Below, one piece after another: positions 42,083 to 51,165 of a stretch of 64,000 bases of DNA (the stretch's first letter is position 1; each line of letters begins with the position of its first letter). Position numbers and translations under genes: made by a program. Source of the stretch: an uncultured Spartobacteria bacterium (GTDB lineage Bacteria; Verrucomicrobiota; Verrucomicrobiia; Chthoniobacterales; JAATET01); assembly GCA_938011325.1 (NCBI GenBank), contig CALLUD010000006.1:744001-808000 (forward strand), in the 5' to 3' direction. The notes below the pieces were generated by a model. The model had not been told where the DNA came from. It saw only the letters and a list, made by a program, of their open reading frames with translations, and did not search any database.

Positions 42083-44851
42083 GTGGCTCGTTACGTCGCC
42101 GGCACATCAATGGTTCCGTCCTACAGGGATCGCGTTCTCGCAGAAGCGGCTCGCGAACTCTCGGAAAAAACCCGCAAGAGCAATCAGGACTGGCTGCCCA
42201 TCTTCCGGCGGTTCCTGAAACTGGAGGAGCACCGTCTCCGCCTCTGGCACAACGCCGGCGGCGGCGGTCGCGAGATCGCGCGGCAACGGGCGAACCTCAT
42301 CGACATCATCTTCCGCGAGCTCTTCGAAAACGTTGCCTCCTCCACCAGCGGCAAGCCGGGGAAGGAGCGGTTCGCGGTCGCGGCCTTCGGCGGCTACGGA
42401 CGCCGCGAGATGAATCCCTTCAGCGACGTCGACATCATGTTTCTCGTCGATCGTGGCGCCGCCGGGCCGCACCTGGAGGAGATCATCCGCCAGACCCTCA
42501 CCGCCCTGTGGGACCTCGGCTTCAAGGTCGGTCATTCCACGCGCTCGATCGCCCAGGCGATCAAGGCCGCCAACGATGATCCCGTCAACAAGACGTCGAT
42601 GCTCGAGTGCCGCTTCCTGCTCGGTGACCGCGAGTTGTTCAACAACTTCAAGACGCGATTCGAAAAGGAGTGCATCGTCGGGAAGGAGGCAAGCTACATC
42701 GAGTGGCGCTTCAAGAGCCAGCGGGAGAATCACGAGAAATTCGGCGGCAGCGTCTTCATGCAGGAGCCGAACGTGAAGAACGGCTGCGGCGGCCTGCGCG
42801 ACTATCAAAACCTGCTCTGGGTCGCCTACGTCGCCGAGCGGATCAGCAGCATGTCGAAGCTCGTCGAGAAACGCCGGCTCTCCGCGCGCGAGCGCCGCGC
42901 CCTCGACAAGGCCTACGACTTTCTGCTGCGCGTGCGCACCGAGATGCACTATCAAAACGGCCGGCCCATCGACGCGCTCACGCTCCAGCTTCAGGGCAAG
43001 GTCGCGACGGCATTCAACTACCCGCAGAAGCACATTCTGCGGCGTTGCGAGGCCTTCATGCGCGACTATTACAGCCACACGCGCGACATGTATCTCATCA
43101 CGCGCACGGTGCTCGAACGGCTCAACATCTCACGCCGGCAAAAGCCCAAGACAAGCGGACTGCTGTCGCTGCTGAGACCCAACCCCAAACCGCGACGCTT
43201 CGGCGGATTCTACGCCCGAGATGGCAAGATCTACCCCGAGTCGCGCGACATCTTCAATGAAGACCGCGCCCGGCTGCTGCGTGTCTTTCACTTCGCGCAG
43301 ATGCACCAGCTCGAGCTCAGTCACGAGGTGCGCGATTTGATCCGCCGGCGGCTGCATCTCATCGACCGCACGTTCCAGTATGCGCGGGCGACGCGGGAAA
43401 TCTTTCTCGCGATCCTTTCCCACAAGGGTGAAGTGGGCCGGATTCTTCGTGCCATGCACGAGGTGGGCGTCCTCGGGAGATACCTTCCCGAGTTTGGCGC
43501 GCTCACCTGCCTGGTGCAGCACGAGTTTTTCCACCGCTACACGGCGGACGAGCACACGCTCGTCTGCATCGAGAAACTCGACAGCCTGCTTCTCTCCGAG
43601 GAAAAGCGCTTCCAGGGCTATCGCGCGCTGTTCCAAAAACTCGACGACCCGTCGATTCTCTACCTCGCGATCCTGCTTCACGACGTCGGCAAGGCCGCGA
43701 ACTCGCGTCATCACGAGGAGGAAAGCGCCATTCTCGCGCATCGTGTCGCCCGCCGCCTGCAGCTTTCGCCCGAGCGCCGGCGCATGCTCATCAAACTGGT
43801 CGACGCCCACTACGTGATTTCCCACACGGCGCAGACGCGCAATCTCGACGATCCGGCGACCATCGCGGAATTCGCCGCCATTGTGGAGCGCCGTCCAAAA
43901 CTCGACGCCCTCATGCTCCTCACGCTCGCCGATGGCATGGGCACAAGCGACCAAAACTGGTCCGACTGGAAGGAGTCGCTCGTGTGGGCGTTGTATCGCA
44001 AGACCTGCGAGTATTTCGAGGTGGGCCCGCGCTGGGCCGAGGAACGCCGCAAGGACCGCGAAGCGTTGTTCGACGCCGTGAATCGCATACTGCCGCGGGG
44101 CTTTCGTGAAGAGGTCACCGCGCACTTCGACTACATGCCGGAGCGGTATTTCCAGGGCAACGACGCGGAATCCATCGTCGCCCACATCAAATTGTTCCAC
44201 GAATTCTTCGAGCGCCTCAGGGACACGGGTGACGCGCTCATGCCCGTCATGGAATGGATTCCGCGCGAGGAGAATGGCCACTCCGAGGTGCGCGTGTGCG
44301 GATGGGACCGCGAGCGGTTTCTCGAACGCATGGCGGGCGCGTTTCTCTCGGCCAACATCAACGTGCTCAGCGCCGACATCTACGTGCGTGGCGACAGCCT
44401 GGCGCTCGACATTTTCCGCGTCTGCGACACGCGCCACCAGCCGGTCACCAGCACGCGCGACATCGATCGCGTCGAGTCCCGCCTCGCCGAGGCCCTGCAG
44501 GTTCCCGATTTCGATTTCACGCCGTTGATCGGCGAACCGAGCCGCATTCGCTCCTACAAGCTTTCCTCCGAGGCGGAACTGCCGACACGCATCGTCGTCG
44601 ACAACGACTCGCACCCGCTCTACACGATCATCGAAATCCAGACACCCGACCGTCTCGGCCTCCTCTACAGCGTGCTCCGTGCGCTCGGCAGCGCGGGCAT
44701 CACGATTCAGGCCTCACGCATCACGACGGAAATGGAGGTCGCGATGGACACCTTCTACGTCACCGATCGCCGCGAGCGGAAGATTGTGGAGAAAGCAACC
44801 GTGGAAAAGGTGCAGCGCCTTCTCCAGCGGGCCATTCTGCGCGGAAAGTAG
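42083..44851 (+). CDS. glnD: [Protein-PII] uridylyltransferase/uridylyl-removing enzyme
   Basis: A 922-aa sensor of glutamine that adds or removes UMP on PII proteins, setting nitrogen metabolism. All parts are present: nucleotidyltransferase FGGYGRREMNPFSDVDIMFLVD (near 110-135), the HD phosphohydrolase with ILLHDVGKAANSRHHEEES (near 530), and two ACT domains at the end (HSEVRVCGWDRERF and LYTIIEIQTPDRLGLLYSVLRALGSAGITIQ). A GTG start at 42083 is used, 3 bp after the OmpA gene. Complete length and motifs argue that it is active. Confidence 0.95.
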   Translation: MARYVAGTSMVPSYRDRVLAEAARELSEKTRKSNQDWLPIFRRFLKLEEHRLRLWHNAGGGGREIARQRANLIDIIFRELFENVASSTSGKPGKERFAVAAFGGYGRREMNPFSDVDIMFLVDRGAAGPHLEEIIRQTLTALWDLGFKVGHSTRSIAQAIKAANDDPVNKTSMLECRFLLGDRELFNNFKTRFEKECIVGKEASYIEWRFKSQRENHEKFGGSVFMQEPNVKNGCGGLRDYQNLLWVAYVAERISSMSKLVEKRRLSARERRALDKAYDFLLRVRTEMHYQNGRPIDALTLQLQGKVATAFNYPQKHILRRCEAFMRDYYSHTRDMYLITRTVLERLNISRRQKPKTSGLLSLLRPNPKPRRFGGFYARDGKIYPESRDIFNEDRARLLRVFHFAQMHQLELSHEVRDLIRRRLHLIDRTFQYARATREIFLAILSHKGEVGRILRAMHEVGVLGRYLPEFGALTCLVQHEFFHRYTADEHTLVCIEKLDSLLLSEEKRFQGYRALFQKLDDPSILYLAILLHDVGKAANSRHHEEESAILAHRVARRLQLSPERRRMLIKLVDAHYVISHTAQTRNLDDPATIAEFAAIVERRPKLDALMLLTLADGMGTSDQNWSDWKESLVWALYRKTCEYFEVGPRWAEERRKDREALFDAVNRILPRGFREEVTAHFDYMPERYFQGNDAESIVAHIKLFHEFFERLRDTGDALMPVMEWIPREENGHSEVRVCGWDRERFLERMAGAFLSANINVLSADIYVRGDSLALDIFRVCDTRHQPVTSTRDIDRVESRLAEALQVPDFDFTPLIGEPSRIRSYKLSSEAELPTRIVVDNDSHPLYTIIEIQTPDRLGLLYSVLRALGSAGITIQASRITTEMEVAMDTFYVTDRRERKIVEKATVEKVQRLLQRAILRGK

Positions 44852-44881
44852 CGGGCGGGAGCCGTTGCCGCGGCGGTCTTT

Positions 44882-46654
44882 TCAGGCCGGCGTCTCCTGC
44901 CGGGGAAGCGCGAGGGAACGGCGAAGTCGGCGGAGATAGACACGGGCGGCCGCATGATCCGGATGAATCTTCAGCAAGCGCTCCGTGACCTCGATCGCGG
45001 CAAGGGGCATCCCGTCCTGCGCGAGGGCACGGGCCAGCGCCATGTGAGCTTCCGGAAAATAGAATCTCAACTTGATGGCCTGTTGAGCCGCGGCGGCTGC
45101 GGCGCGTGGATTGCCGAGTCGGAGGGAAGCTTCCGCGAGACCGAGCCAGGCGATCTCGTCACGGTCGGCGTGCTGGATCAACCGTCGTGCGAACTTTTCC
45201 AGTTCCTCCCACTCCCGCAGGCCGGCAAGGAGCAGGCCAATGCGTCGCCACACCCCAAGTGGAAGCGGCGCCTGCGCGACGACGTTCCGCACCATCTCGC
45301 GAGCGCGACGCGTTTCCTTGCGAACCATGGCCAGTTCCGCTGCGGCGACCAGAATGCCGGGCGTCGAGCCGCCGACCTCCTCGAGCACCTTGAGCGTTTG
45401 GGCGGCTTCGTCGCACAAACCGAGCGCAAGCTGCGTTTTGAAGAGAGCCTCGGCAAACGCAAGATTTTCGGGGAAGCTGACGAAAAGCCGCTCCAGGGCC
45501 GGCAATGTAAGATCCAGTCGACTCCCGTCGAGGCACGCGCAGGCGTAATTCCACAACTGGCTCGTGTCGGTCGTCGAAGGTGGATCATTCGTTTCGGACT
45601 CCCCGGTTTCCCACGTTGGCCGCGTGAGGACGGCCTGTGGAGCCGCGAAGCATTCGCAGCGCACCTGCCCCTCCATGTCTTCACCAACACGCAGGCCGAA
45701 CCATTGAAGAAGGGTCGGCGCGACATCGAGTGCGCTCGTGCCATGCAGGAGTTCATCGGAAACGAATCCGGGACCGCTGAAAACCGCATACCCCTGCGGT
45801 GAAGCGGAAAGCATTCTGCGATCGGGCGACCAGGCAACGCCGCCGGCAGTGACCACGACAACCGCGGTGTCGGGTCCGCTTTGAGCAACGAAAGCCCCGA
45901 GCATCCGATCGAGGAACCCATAGGCTGAGCGCACGACGTTTCGGAAAGGTCCGGTTCCCGCAAGGTGATCCGCGCCAAACAGCCGCCAGATCTCCCCGAT
46001 GCTGCGAAACCGAACGGTCGCCAGCGACCAGTCGTTCTCGGACATCAGCGCGGTCAGCGCGGCGTGAAAGGAAAGATCGGCGGCAAGGAGGATCCGAAGC
46101 TGTGCGAGCCGGCGATCACGGGATTGATCGACCGTTTGCCACCCGGGCACGAACTCTGCGATGGCATCGGCGCCGATTTGATCCGGGCGAATCCGACAGG
46201 GATCGAGTCTTTCCGCGAGTTCTGGCGGATCGTAGGTGCCTACGGGCGCAGAAGGCCACGACTGGCCTGGAGGCGCCGTCGGAATGGGAAAGCGGTCCGA
46301 AACGAGAGCGCCCAAATGCTCGCGGGGACCGTGTGTCGTGGGCCAGCCCACGACCAGCGAACGCCGCGATTCCCGCCCGAGAATGTCCCACAGCGCCAGG
46401 GCTCTTCGCTCACCCCGGGCATCCGGAGCGCCCGCCCGGGAAGGCGCGAGCACTCCATGCTGCCACGCTCGCTTGCCGGTGGCGAGAGAGGCCCAAAGCG
46501 CCGCGTCGACGAGCGGACGTGACGCCATGAGCGGACCGCCAATTCCCGCCTCCAGCAACCTCCCGAATGTCGGAAGTTCTCCGGCATCGGTGAGCGGATG
46601 AAGACATTGCGCGTCTCCAACCTCCCATCCCACCAAAAGCAGCCGGCCCGACAT
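44882..46654 (-). CDS. Alkaline-phosphatase-fold protein with TPR tail, catalytic residues lost
   Basis: A 590-aa protein with an N-terminal type I phosphodiesterase/alkaline-phosphatase-like domain (1-330) and a helical TPR-like C-terminus (350-590). The scaffold is clear (GWEVGD at 9-14, LWASLATGK at 53-61, LDVAPTLLQWFGL near 309-321), yet the usual first metal Asp in GxD is Glu-Val-Gly-Asp, the nucleophile Thr/Ser of WTSIATG is Ala, and the SDHG metal motif is replaced by TAGG (269-272). It is probably a pseudoenzyme. The gene is convergent to glnD, 30 bp from its stop. Confidence 0.75.
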   Translation of the reverse strand: MSGRLLLVGWEVGDAQCLHPLTDAGELPTFGRLLEAGIGGPLMASRPLVDAALWASLATGKRAWQHGVLAPSRAGAPDARGERRALALWDILGRESRRSLVVGWPTTHGPREHLGALVSDRFPIPTAPPGQSWPSAPVGTYDPPELAERLDPCRIRPDQIGADAIAEFVPGWQTVDQSRDRRLAQLRILLAADLSFHAALTALMSENDWSLATVRFRSIGEIWRLFGADHLAGTGPFRNVVRSAYGFLDRMLGAFVAQSGPDTAVVVVTAGGVAWSPDRRMLSASPQGYAVFSGPGFVSDELLHGTSALDVAPTLLQWFGLRVGEDMEGQVRCECFAAPQAVLTRPTWETGESETNDPPSTTDTSQLWNYACACLDGSRLDLTLPALERLFVSFPENLAFAEALFKTQLALGLCDEAAQTLKVLEEVGGSTPGILVAAAELAMVRKETRRAREMVRNVVAQAPLPLGVWRRIGLLLAGLREWEELEKFARRLIQHADRDEIAWLGLAEASLRLGNPRAAAAAAQQAIKLRFYFPEAHMALARALAQDGMPLAAIEVTERLLKIHPDHAAARVYLRRLRRSLALPRQETPA

Positions 46655-46663
46655 GGGCGGCGG

Positions 46664-47311
46664 TCAGTGCGCGCGCTGTTTCCGGCGACGGAGCAACAAC
46701 AGGGCCAGAGCGCCGGCCACCACCGCCGTGGTCGTGTTCACCTCCGGGACGGCGACGATTCCGACGTTCAAATCGGTTTCATACGCGAAGTCGACGAGCG
46801 TAATCGTCATGTCGTCGACATCCACGATCATCTGCGCCCAACCGTAGTTGTAGTCATCGCCTCCACGCGGGATCGCGAAGCCGACGAAACCCGTCACCGG
46901 GTCGCCGCTACCGTTGAACCAACTCCCCACAACCGTCGGCCCATCGACATTTTCGTAGAAGAACGTCTCCGAGTAGGCCTGCGAGATACCGCCGAGAAAA
47001 TTCTCGTCGATCGTCGCCCCCGCCGGGGTCACGGACAGCCCGCGTTCAGGATTTCCCGCGAACGTCAAATTGGTTCCCACCCCGGAGTCATAGTCGGCAC
47101 TCGCAAGGACGGGCTTGTTCTGGTTGTTGGCGTGGAAGAAGAACTTGTAATCATCCTGCGTGTCGCCATCGGGGTCGAAGAAGACCGGCGTCTCGCTGTC
47201 GGCCGTAAGGTTCACGGGACCTGAGTAGATAACGGAGGCCTGCGCCGTGTTGGCGACAAGGGCGGTGGTCGAGAGGACCGCGGAGGATTTGAGCAATGAA
47301 GAACGATTCAT
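46664..47311 (-). CDS. Exported protein with PEP-CTERM-like sorting tail
   Basis: A 215-aa protein, start at ATG 47311 (MNRSSLLKSSAVLSTTALVANTAQA, a signal peptide). The middle is a beta-rich domain (FFDPDGDTQDDYKFFFHANNQ, a calcium-like DxDGD segment). The C-terminus VPEVNTTTAVVAGALALLLLRRRKQ has the order of exosortase signals: VPE motif, membrane helix, Arg tail. The motif is VPEV rather than VPEP, so it may be a variant. Such proteins are sorted to the outer surface by exosortase. The gene precedes the AP-fold gene by 9 bp and may belong with it. Confidence 0.72.
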   Translation of the reverse strand: MNRSSLLKSSAVLSTTALVANTAQASVIYSGPVNLTADSETPVFFDPDGDTQDDYKFFFHANNQNKPVLASADYDSGVGTNLTFAGNPERGLSVTPAGATIDENFLGGISQAYSETFFYENVDGPTVVGSWFNGSGDPVTGFVGFAIPRGGDDYNYGWAQMIVDVDDMTITLVDFAYETDLNVGIVAVPEVNTTTAVVAGALALLLLRRRKQRAH

Positions 47312-47536
47312 GGTTTGATCAGGGGTGGAGGGTTGTTTCGCGCTTGCTCTCCGATTTCCAAACAATCAAACAAGACGCGGCTGTAATTTCGGTCAAAATC
47401 AAAGACTTTCAGACAACAATCAGCATAATTAATCCCTGATTGCGTGGAAAATGCTGTGACAACCAGCAAGTTGTTTTGACAGGCGCCGCGACGGCAGGCC
47501 GTCCTTCGAGGGGATTGCAAACGCTCAGAAGTCCCG
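47312..47536. other. Leader and promoter region, tRNA and PEP-CTERM sides
   Basis: An AT-richer stretch that contains the 5' leader of the minus-strand sorting-tail gene and upstream parts of the tRNA promoter. A minus-strand promoter is likely, but no hexamer pair is clear. No gene is seen. Confidence 0.4.
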
Positions 47537-47564
47537 TTGACGGTGTTGCGGAACCTGCTATTAA
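47537..47564 (+). promoter_or_regulatory. Sigma-70-like promoter for tRNA-Gly
   Basis: A -35 box TTGACG (47537-47542) and a -10 box TATTAA (47559-47564) are separated by 16 bp. The predicted transcription start near 47571 lies 8 bp upstream of the tRNA. The -35 matches 5/6 and the -10 4/6 of consensus. Confidence 0.6.
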
Positions 47565-47578
47565 TGCGCCTTGCTCCC

Positions 47579-47649
47579 GCGGGTGTAGTTCAATGGTAGA
47601 ACGGCAGCCTTCCAAGCTGCATACGAGGGTTCGATTCCCTTCACCCGCT
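47579..47649 (+). tRNA. tRNA-Gly (anticodon UCC)
   Basis: A 71-nt cloverleaf. Acceptor arms GCGGGTG and CACCCGC pair fully, with discriminator T at 47649. The D-arm is followed by GCAGC-CTTCCAA-GCTGC with anticodon TCC, and the T-arm contains GGTTCGATTCC. CCA is not encoded. A short T-rich run follows and may end the transcript. It reads GGA (and, with wobble, GGG) codons. Confidence 0.95.
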
Positions 47650-47671
47650 CTCTTTTTCTTCTTCCCCGACC

Positions 47672-48634
47672 ATGGGCTCTTGCGGATGCCCGCCACTCCG
47701 TGTCAGCCGGAAGCCTTGTGAAACACGAATCCCCTTCGTGATCGATGTCTTCATCGTGGGTGGGTCCGTGGCGGGATTGAGCGCTGGATTGCTGCTCGGT
47801 CGCTGCCGGCGTCGTGTCGTGATCTGTGATTCAGGGCATCCGCGAAACCGCTTCTCCCGGCACATGCATGGCTTTCTCAGTCGTGAGGGAATTTCGCCGG
47901 CCGGGTTTTTGGAAATCTCCCGGGAGCAGCTTGCGCAGTTTCCGGACGTTCAGCTTTTCGGCGGGCGGGTAACCGCCATCGAACGTGAGGGAGACGGTTT
48001 CCGCATTCACGTGGACGACAACCGCCGGTTTCGCGCGCCGGTGGTGCTGCTTGCCACGGGCATTCTCGACGAACTTCCCGACCTGCCGGGCATCAAGGAG
48101 CTGTATGGGATCAGCGTGCACCATTGTCCCTATTGCGACGGATGGGAGCATCGCGATGAGCCGATCGCCATTTACGGCAAAGGCGACACCGCCGTCGAAC
48201 TCGCCGAGGAAATGCCCCTCTGGAGCCGCGATCTTCTCTACTTCAGCGATGGGATTGCGCTTCCACCAAGTGCCCGCGATCGATTGGAAACCGCGCACAT
48301 CGGAATCGTCGAAACCGGCATCCGCACGCTGCACGGATCCGACGGTTGTCTGAAATCCATCGAGCTGGAAGACGGAACGCGAATCGAGCGTCGATCAATG
48401 TTCTTCGTGAGCCCGCAGCGCCAGAACACGGATCTCGCAAAAAAACTCGGCTGCGAGATTGATGCGGGATTCGTCACGTGTGATGAAAACGCGAGGACCT
48501 GCGTCCCGGGCCTCTATGCGGCCGGGAACACGTCAACCGGACTGCAACTCGCGATCGTTGCGGCGGCGGAAGGCGCAAAGGCCGCACACGTCATCAACGT
48601 GGAGCTCCTGGAGCGCGCGACTCGAAAGCGTTGA
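47672..48634 (+). CDS. Thioredoxin-reductase-like FAD/NAD(P) oxidoreductase
   Basis: A 320-aa flavoprotein. The FAD motif is VFIVGGSVAGLSAGLLLG (about residue 25-42), an internal NADPH motif is IAIYGKGDTAVELAEEM and the redox centre is HCPYCDG near residue 152, as in thioredoxin reductases. The C-terminal VPGLYAAGNTS is the standard flavin-contact segment. The substrate is uncertain; relatives act on thioredoxin-like partners. The annotated start at ATG 47672 adds a Cys-rich leader; GTG 47738 (VIDVFIVGG) is more typical. It lies just after the tRNA and is divergent from nothing close. Confidence 0.85.
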   Translation: MGSCGCPPLRVSRKPCETRIPFVIDVFIVGGSVAGLSAGLLLGRCRRRVVICDSGHPRNRFSRHMHGFLSREGISPAGFLEISREQLAQFPDVQLFGGRVTAIEREGDGFRIHVDDNRRFRAPVVLLATGILDELPDLPGIKELYGISVHHCPYCDGWEHRDEPIAIYGKGDTAVELAEEMPLWSRDLLYFSDGIALPPSARDRLETAHIGIVETGIRTLHGSDGCLKSIELEDGTRIERRSMFFVSPQRQNTDLAKKLGCEIDAGFVTCDENARTCVPGLYAAGNTSTGLQLAIVAAAEGAKAAHVINVELLERATRKR

Positions 48635-48643
48635 TGATCTTGC

Positions 48644-50779
48644 TCAGGAGGTCTTCCCGGCGACTCTTTCCTTCGCGCGGGCGGCGTCGGCAAGCGTGGA
48701 GGCAATCGACGCGAGCTTCACGGGCTTGTTGAGATAGGCGTTCATTCCCGCTTCGAAACATTCCTCCCGATCCGCGGGAATGATGTTCGCGGTAAGTGCC
48801 GCGATGTAGCAGGGCGGGGCCCCGTTCCCAAGCGCCTCGGCCGCGCGGATGGCTCGCGTGGCTTCGATGCCATCCATCTCCGGCATTTGAAGGTCCATCA
48901 GGATGCAGTCGGCCCGTTCGCGTTGCTGCACTTCCACCGCTTCCCGGCCATCGCGGGCGGAAAGCGGCTCGTAGCCGAGACGCCGCAGAAGGGTGACGAT
49001 CAACCGCAGATTCACCTCATCGTCGTCCACGACGAGCACGCGCAATGCATGGGTCTTCGCGAACTGGGTCCCAAGAACCGGCGCGCTTTTCGAGGCACGA
49101 TTGCCCTCCAATGCCTCTTCGAGCGGAAGACTCAAAATGAAGCGGGAACCCGCTCCCGGCTCGCTCGCGGCGGTGAGCGTCCCACCCATCGCCTCGGCAA
49201 GTCGACGGGAAATGGCAAGCCCGAGACCTGCTCCGCCGTGACGCCGGCTGTGGCTCGAGTCCATCTGCATGAATGGCTGGAAGATGGTCTCCAGTTGATC
49301 CTCAGGAATGCCCGCTCCGGTGTCCCTCGTCATGAATTCGATGCGTCCCTCCGCGGGATTGGCGCGGGTTTCGAGCGTCACCTTGCCCTGATCGGTGAAC
49401 TTCACGGCGTTGCCGGCCACGTTGAGAAGGATCTGCCGAATGCGCGCGGCATCGCCGATGATTCGCTCGGGGATGGCGGGATCGGTGATGACTTCGAGCG
49501 TAAGATCTTTCTTAACGGCCAGCGGCGCGATGATGATCCGGACGTCCTCCAGCACTTCGCGCGTGGAAAACGGCTCCCGTTGAATCTGCACGCGCCCGGA
49601 ATCGATCCGGCTGAAATCGAGCACGTCATCGAGCACATGCAGCAACGCCTCCCCCGAGGCGATGATCGTTTGCGTGTGTTCGAGAGCCTCGGGAGGCAGG
49701 CCCGGCATCTGCGCGAGAATCTCGGAGAAGCCCAGGATGCCATTCAGCGGCGTGCGAATCTCGTGACTCATCACCGCGAGGAACTGGCTCTTGGCGCGCT
49801 CGGCGGCGCGTGCCTTTTCGGCCAGCTCCTTCTCCTGCTCCAGTGCCTGCGCGAGTCGCTCCTCACGCCGGCGCTCCTCGGTCACATCCCGAAACGTCCA
49901 GATACGTCCGTAATAGGTGCCGATGTCATCCCGCACGGGCGCGGAGTAGCGGTCCAGAATCCTGCCGTCGACGAGCTCGATTTCGTCGCGACTCACCCTG
50001 TCGGGATCCGCGTAGAGCGCGGCGATCTTCTCCCGAAAAATCTCGGGATTTTTGGTCATCGACATCACGTATTCCACCTGCCGCGCATCGTCTTCGATAC
50101 TGGCGACATCCGGCGGAATCCTCCACAGCTCGACCACACGGTCGTTCTGATAAATCTTCTTCCCCGCGGCACTCACCACGAGGATGCCGTCGGGATCGGA
50201 TTCCACGAGCGCTTCAAGAAACGCCGTCTTCGAGCGCAACTCCTCCTCCCAGCGGGCGCGCTCTTCGATGTCCCTCTGCAACGCGCGATTTGACTCCTCG
50301 AGTTCGAGGGTTTTCTCCTCGAGCTTTCGGATCAGCGTCTCGCTGTAGACTTTGAGAATTTCCTTTTCGTCCTTGAGGATCGAGGGCGGATTCTTTTTGC
50401 GATCGACCGGCCCGCTTCGCAACACGGCGTCGATGCGCGAGATGAAATCCTCCGGCTCCGCGGGCTTGAGAATGAAGGCGTCGGCGCCAAGGCTCAGCGC
50501 CAATCGCTCGTCCTCGGGCTCGGTGTAGGTCGCCGTGTAAACGATGAAGGGAATCTTGCGAAGCCTCGCGTCGGCTTTCCACAACCGCAGCAAGGTGTAG
50601 CCATCCATCACGGGCATGAGCAGATCGGACACGACCGCCGCGGGCGGCCGAAGACGCGCCTTGACGAGCGCCTCGGCACCGTGACGCGCTGTATCGACTT
50701 CGTAGCCATTCCCCGTGAGCAGGGCCTGGAGGAAATACACGTTCTCCTCCTTGTCATCGACGATCAGGATGTAACTCAT
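48644..50779 (-). CDS. REC-PAS-histidine kinase-REC hybrid
   Basis: A 711-aa cytoplasmic signalling protein starting at ATG 50779 (MSYILIVDDKEEN), with its receiver first: residues 1-120 (AAVVSDLLMPVMDGYTLL). Then a coiled helix, a PAS sensor (about 190-320), the phosphoacceptor helix (FLAVMSHEIRTPLNGILGF) and ATPase motifs (DTGAGIPEDQLETIFQPF, GAGLGLAISRRL), then a second receiver (LRVLVVDDDEVNLRLI ... DCILMDLQMPEMDG). Its start overlaps the stop of the small regulator by 4 bp. There is no DNA-binding output. Confidence 0.93.
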   Translation of the reverse strand: MSYILIVDDKEENVYFLQALLTGNGYEVDTARHGAEALVKARLRPPAAVVSDLLMPVMDGYTLLRLWKADARLRKIPFIVYTATYTEPEDERLALSLGADAFILKPAEPEDFISRIDAVLRSGPVDRKKNPPSILKDEKEILKVYSETLIRKLEEKTLELEESNRALQRDIEERARWEEELRSKTAFLEALVESDPDGILVVSAAGKKIYQNDRVVELWRIPPDVASIEDDARQVEYVMSMTKNPEIFREKIAALYADPDRVSRDEIELVDGRILDRYSAPVRDDIGTYYGRIWTFRDVTEERRREERLAQALEQEKELAEKARAAERAKSQFLAVMSHEIRTPLNGILGFSEILAQMPGLPPEALEHTQTIIASGEALLHVLDDVLDFSRIDSGRVQIQREPFSTREVLEDVRIIIAPLAVKKDLTLEVITDPAIPERIIGDAARIRQILLNVAGNAVKFTDQGKVTLETRANPAEGRIEFMTRDTGAGIPEDQLETIFQPFMQMDSSHSRRHGGAGLGLAISRRLAEAMGGTLTAASEPGAGSRFILSLPLEEALEGNRASKSAPVLGTQFAKTHALRVLVVDDDEVNLRLIVTLLRRLGYEPLSARDGREAVEVQQRERADCILMDLQMPEMDGIEATRAIRAAEALGNGAPPCYIAALTANIIPADREECFEAGMNAYLNKPVKLASIASTLADAARAKERVAGKTS

Positions 50780-51165
50780 GCGGTCCCCCTTTCCGAAAGC
50801 GGAAGAAACGCCTCGATTTCCGTGAGGAAGGTCTCGGGATTGATGGGCTTCTCGACGTAGCCGTTGCATCCGGCTTCAAGGCACTTTTCGCGGTCTCCCA
50901 CCATCGCATAGGACGTGACCGCCACGATGGGAATGGAGGCGGTTTCCTCGAGGCTGCGCAGTGCGCGGGCCACGGCATATCCGTCCATCGCGGGCAGCTG
51001 GATGTCCAACAGGATGAGATCGGGCCGGTATCTTCGCGCCGCTTCGATGCCAAGCCGGCCGTCGACCGCAGACACCACGCGGTAACCGTGCTGCTCGAGG
51101 AGAAACGTCGCGAGATACCGGTTCTGCACGTTATCTTCGATCAAAAGAATGGTGCGCTGGCTCAT
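50776..51165 (-). CDS. Single-domain response regulator
   Basis: A 129-aa CheY-like receiver with ILLIEDNVQNRYLATFLLEQHGYRVV, the phosphoryl Asp in PDLILLDIQLPAMDG (about residue 54) and the switch region VAVTSYAMVGDREKCLEAGCNGYVEKP. The KxxxxAGCNGYVEKPI end is the DivK-type pattern. It overlaps the histidine kinase upstream (ATGA) and the hybrid kinase downstream, so three genes are translationally coupled and probably form one relay. Confidence 0.92.
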   Translation of the reverse strand: MSQRTILLIEDNVQNRYLATFLLEQHGYRVVSAVDGRLGIEAARRYRPDLILLDIQLPAMDGYAVARALRSLEETASIPIVAVTSYAMVGDREKCLEAGCNGYVEKPINPETFLTEIEAFLPLSERGTA

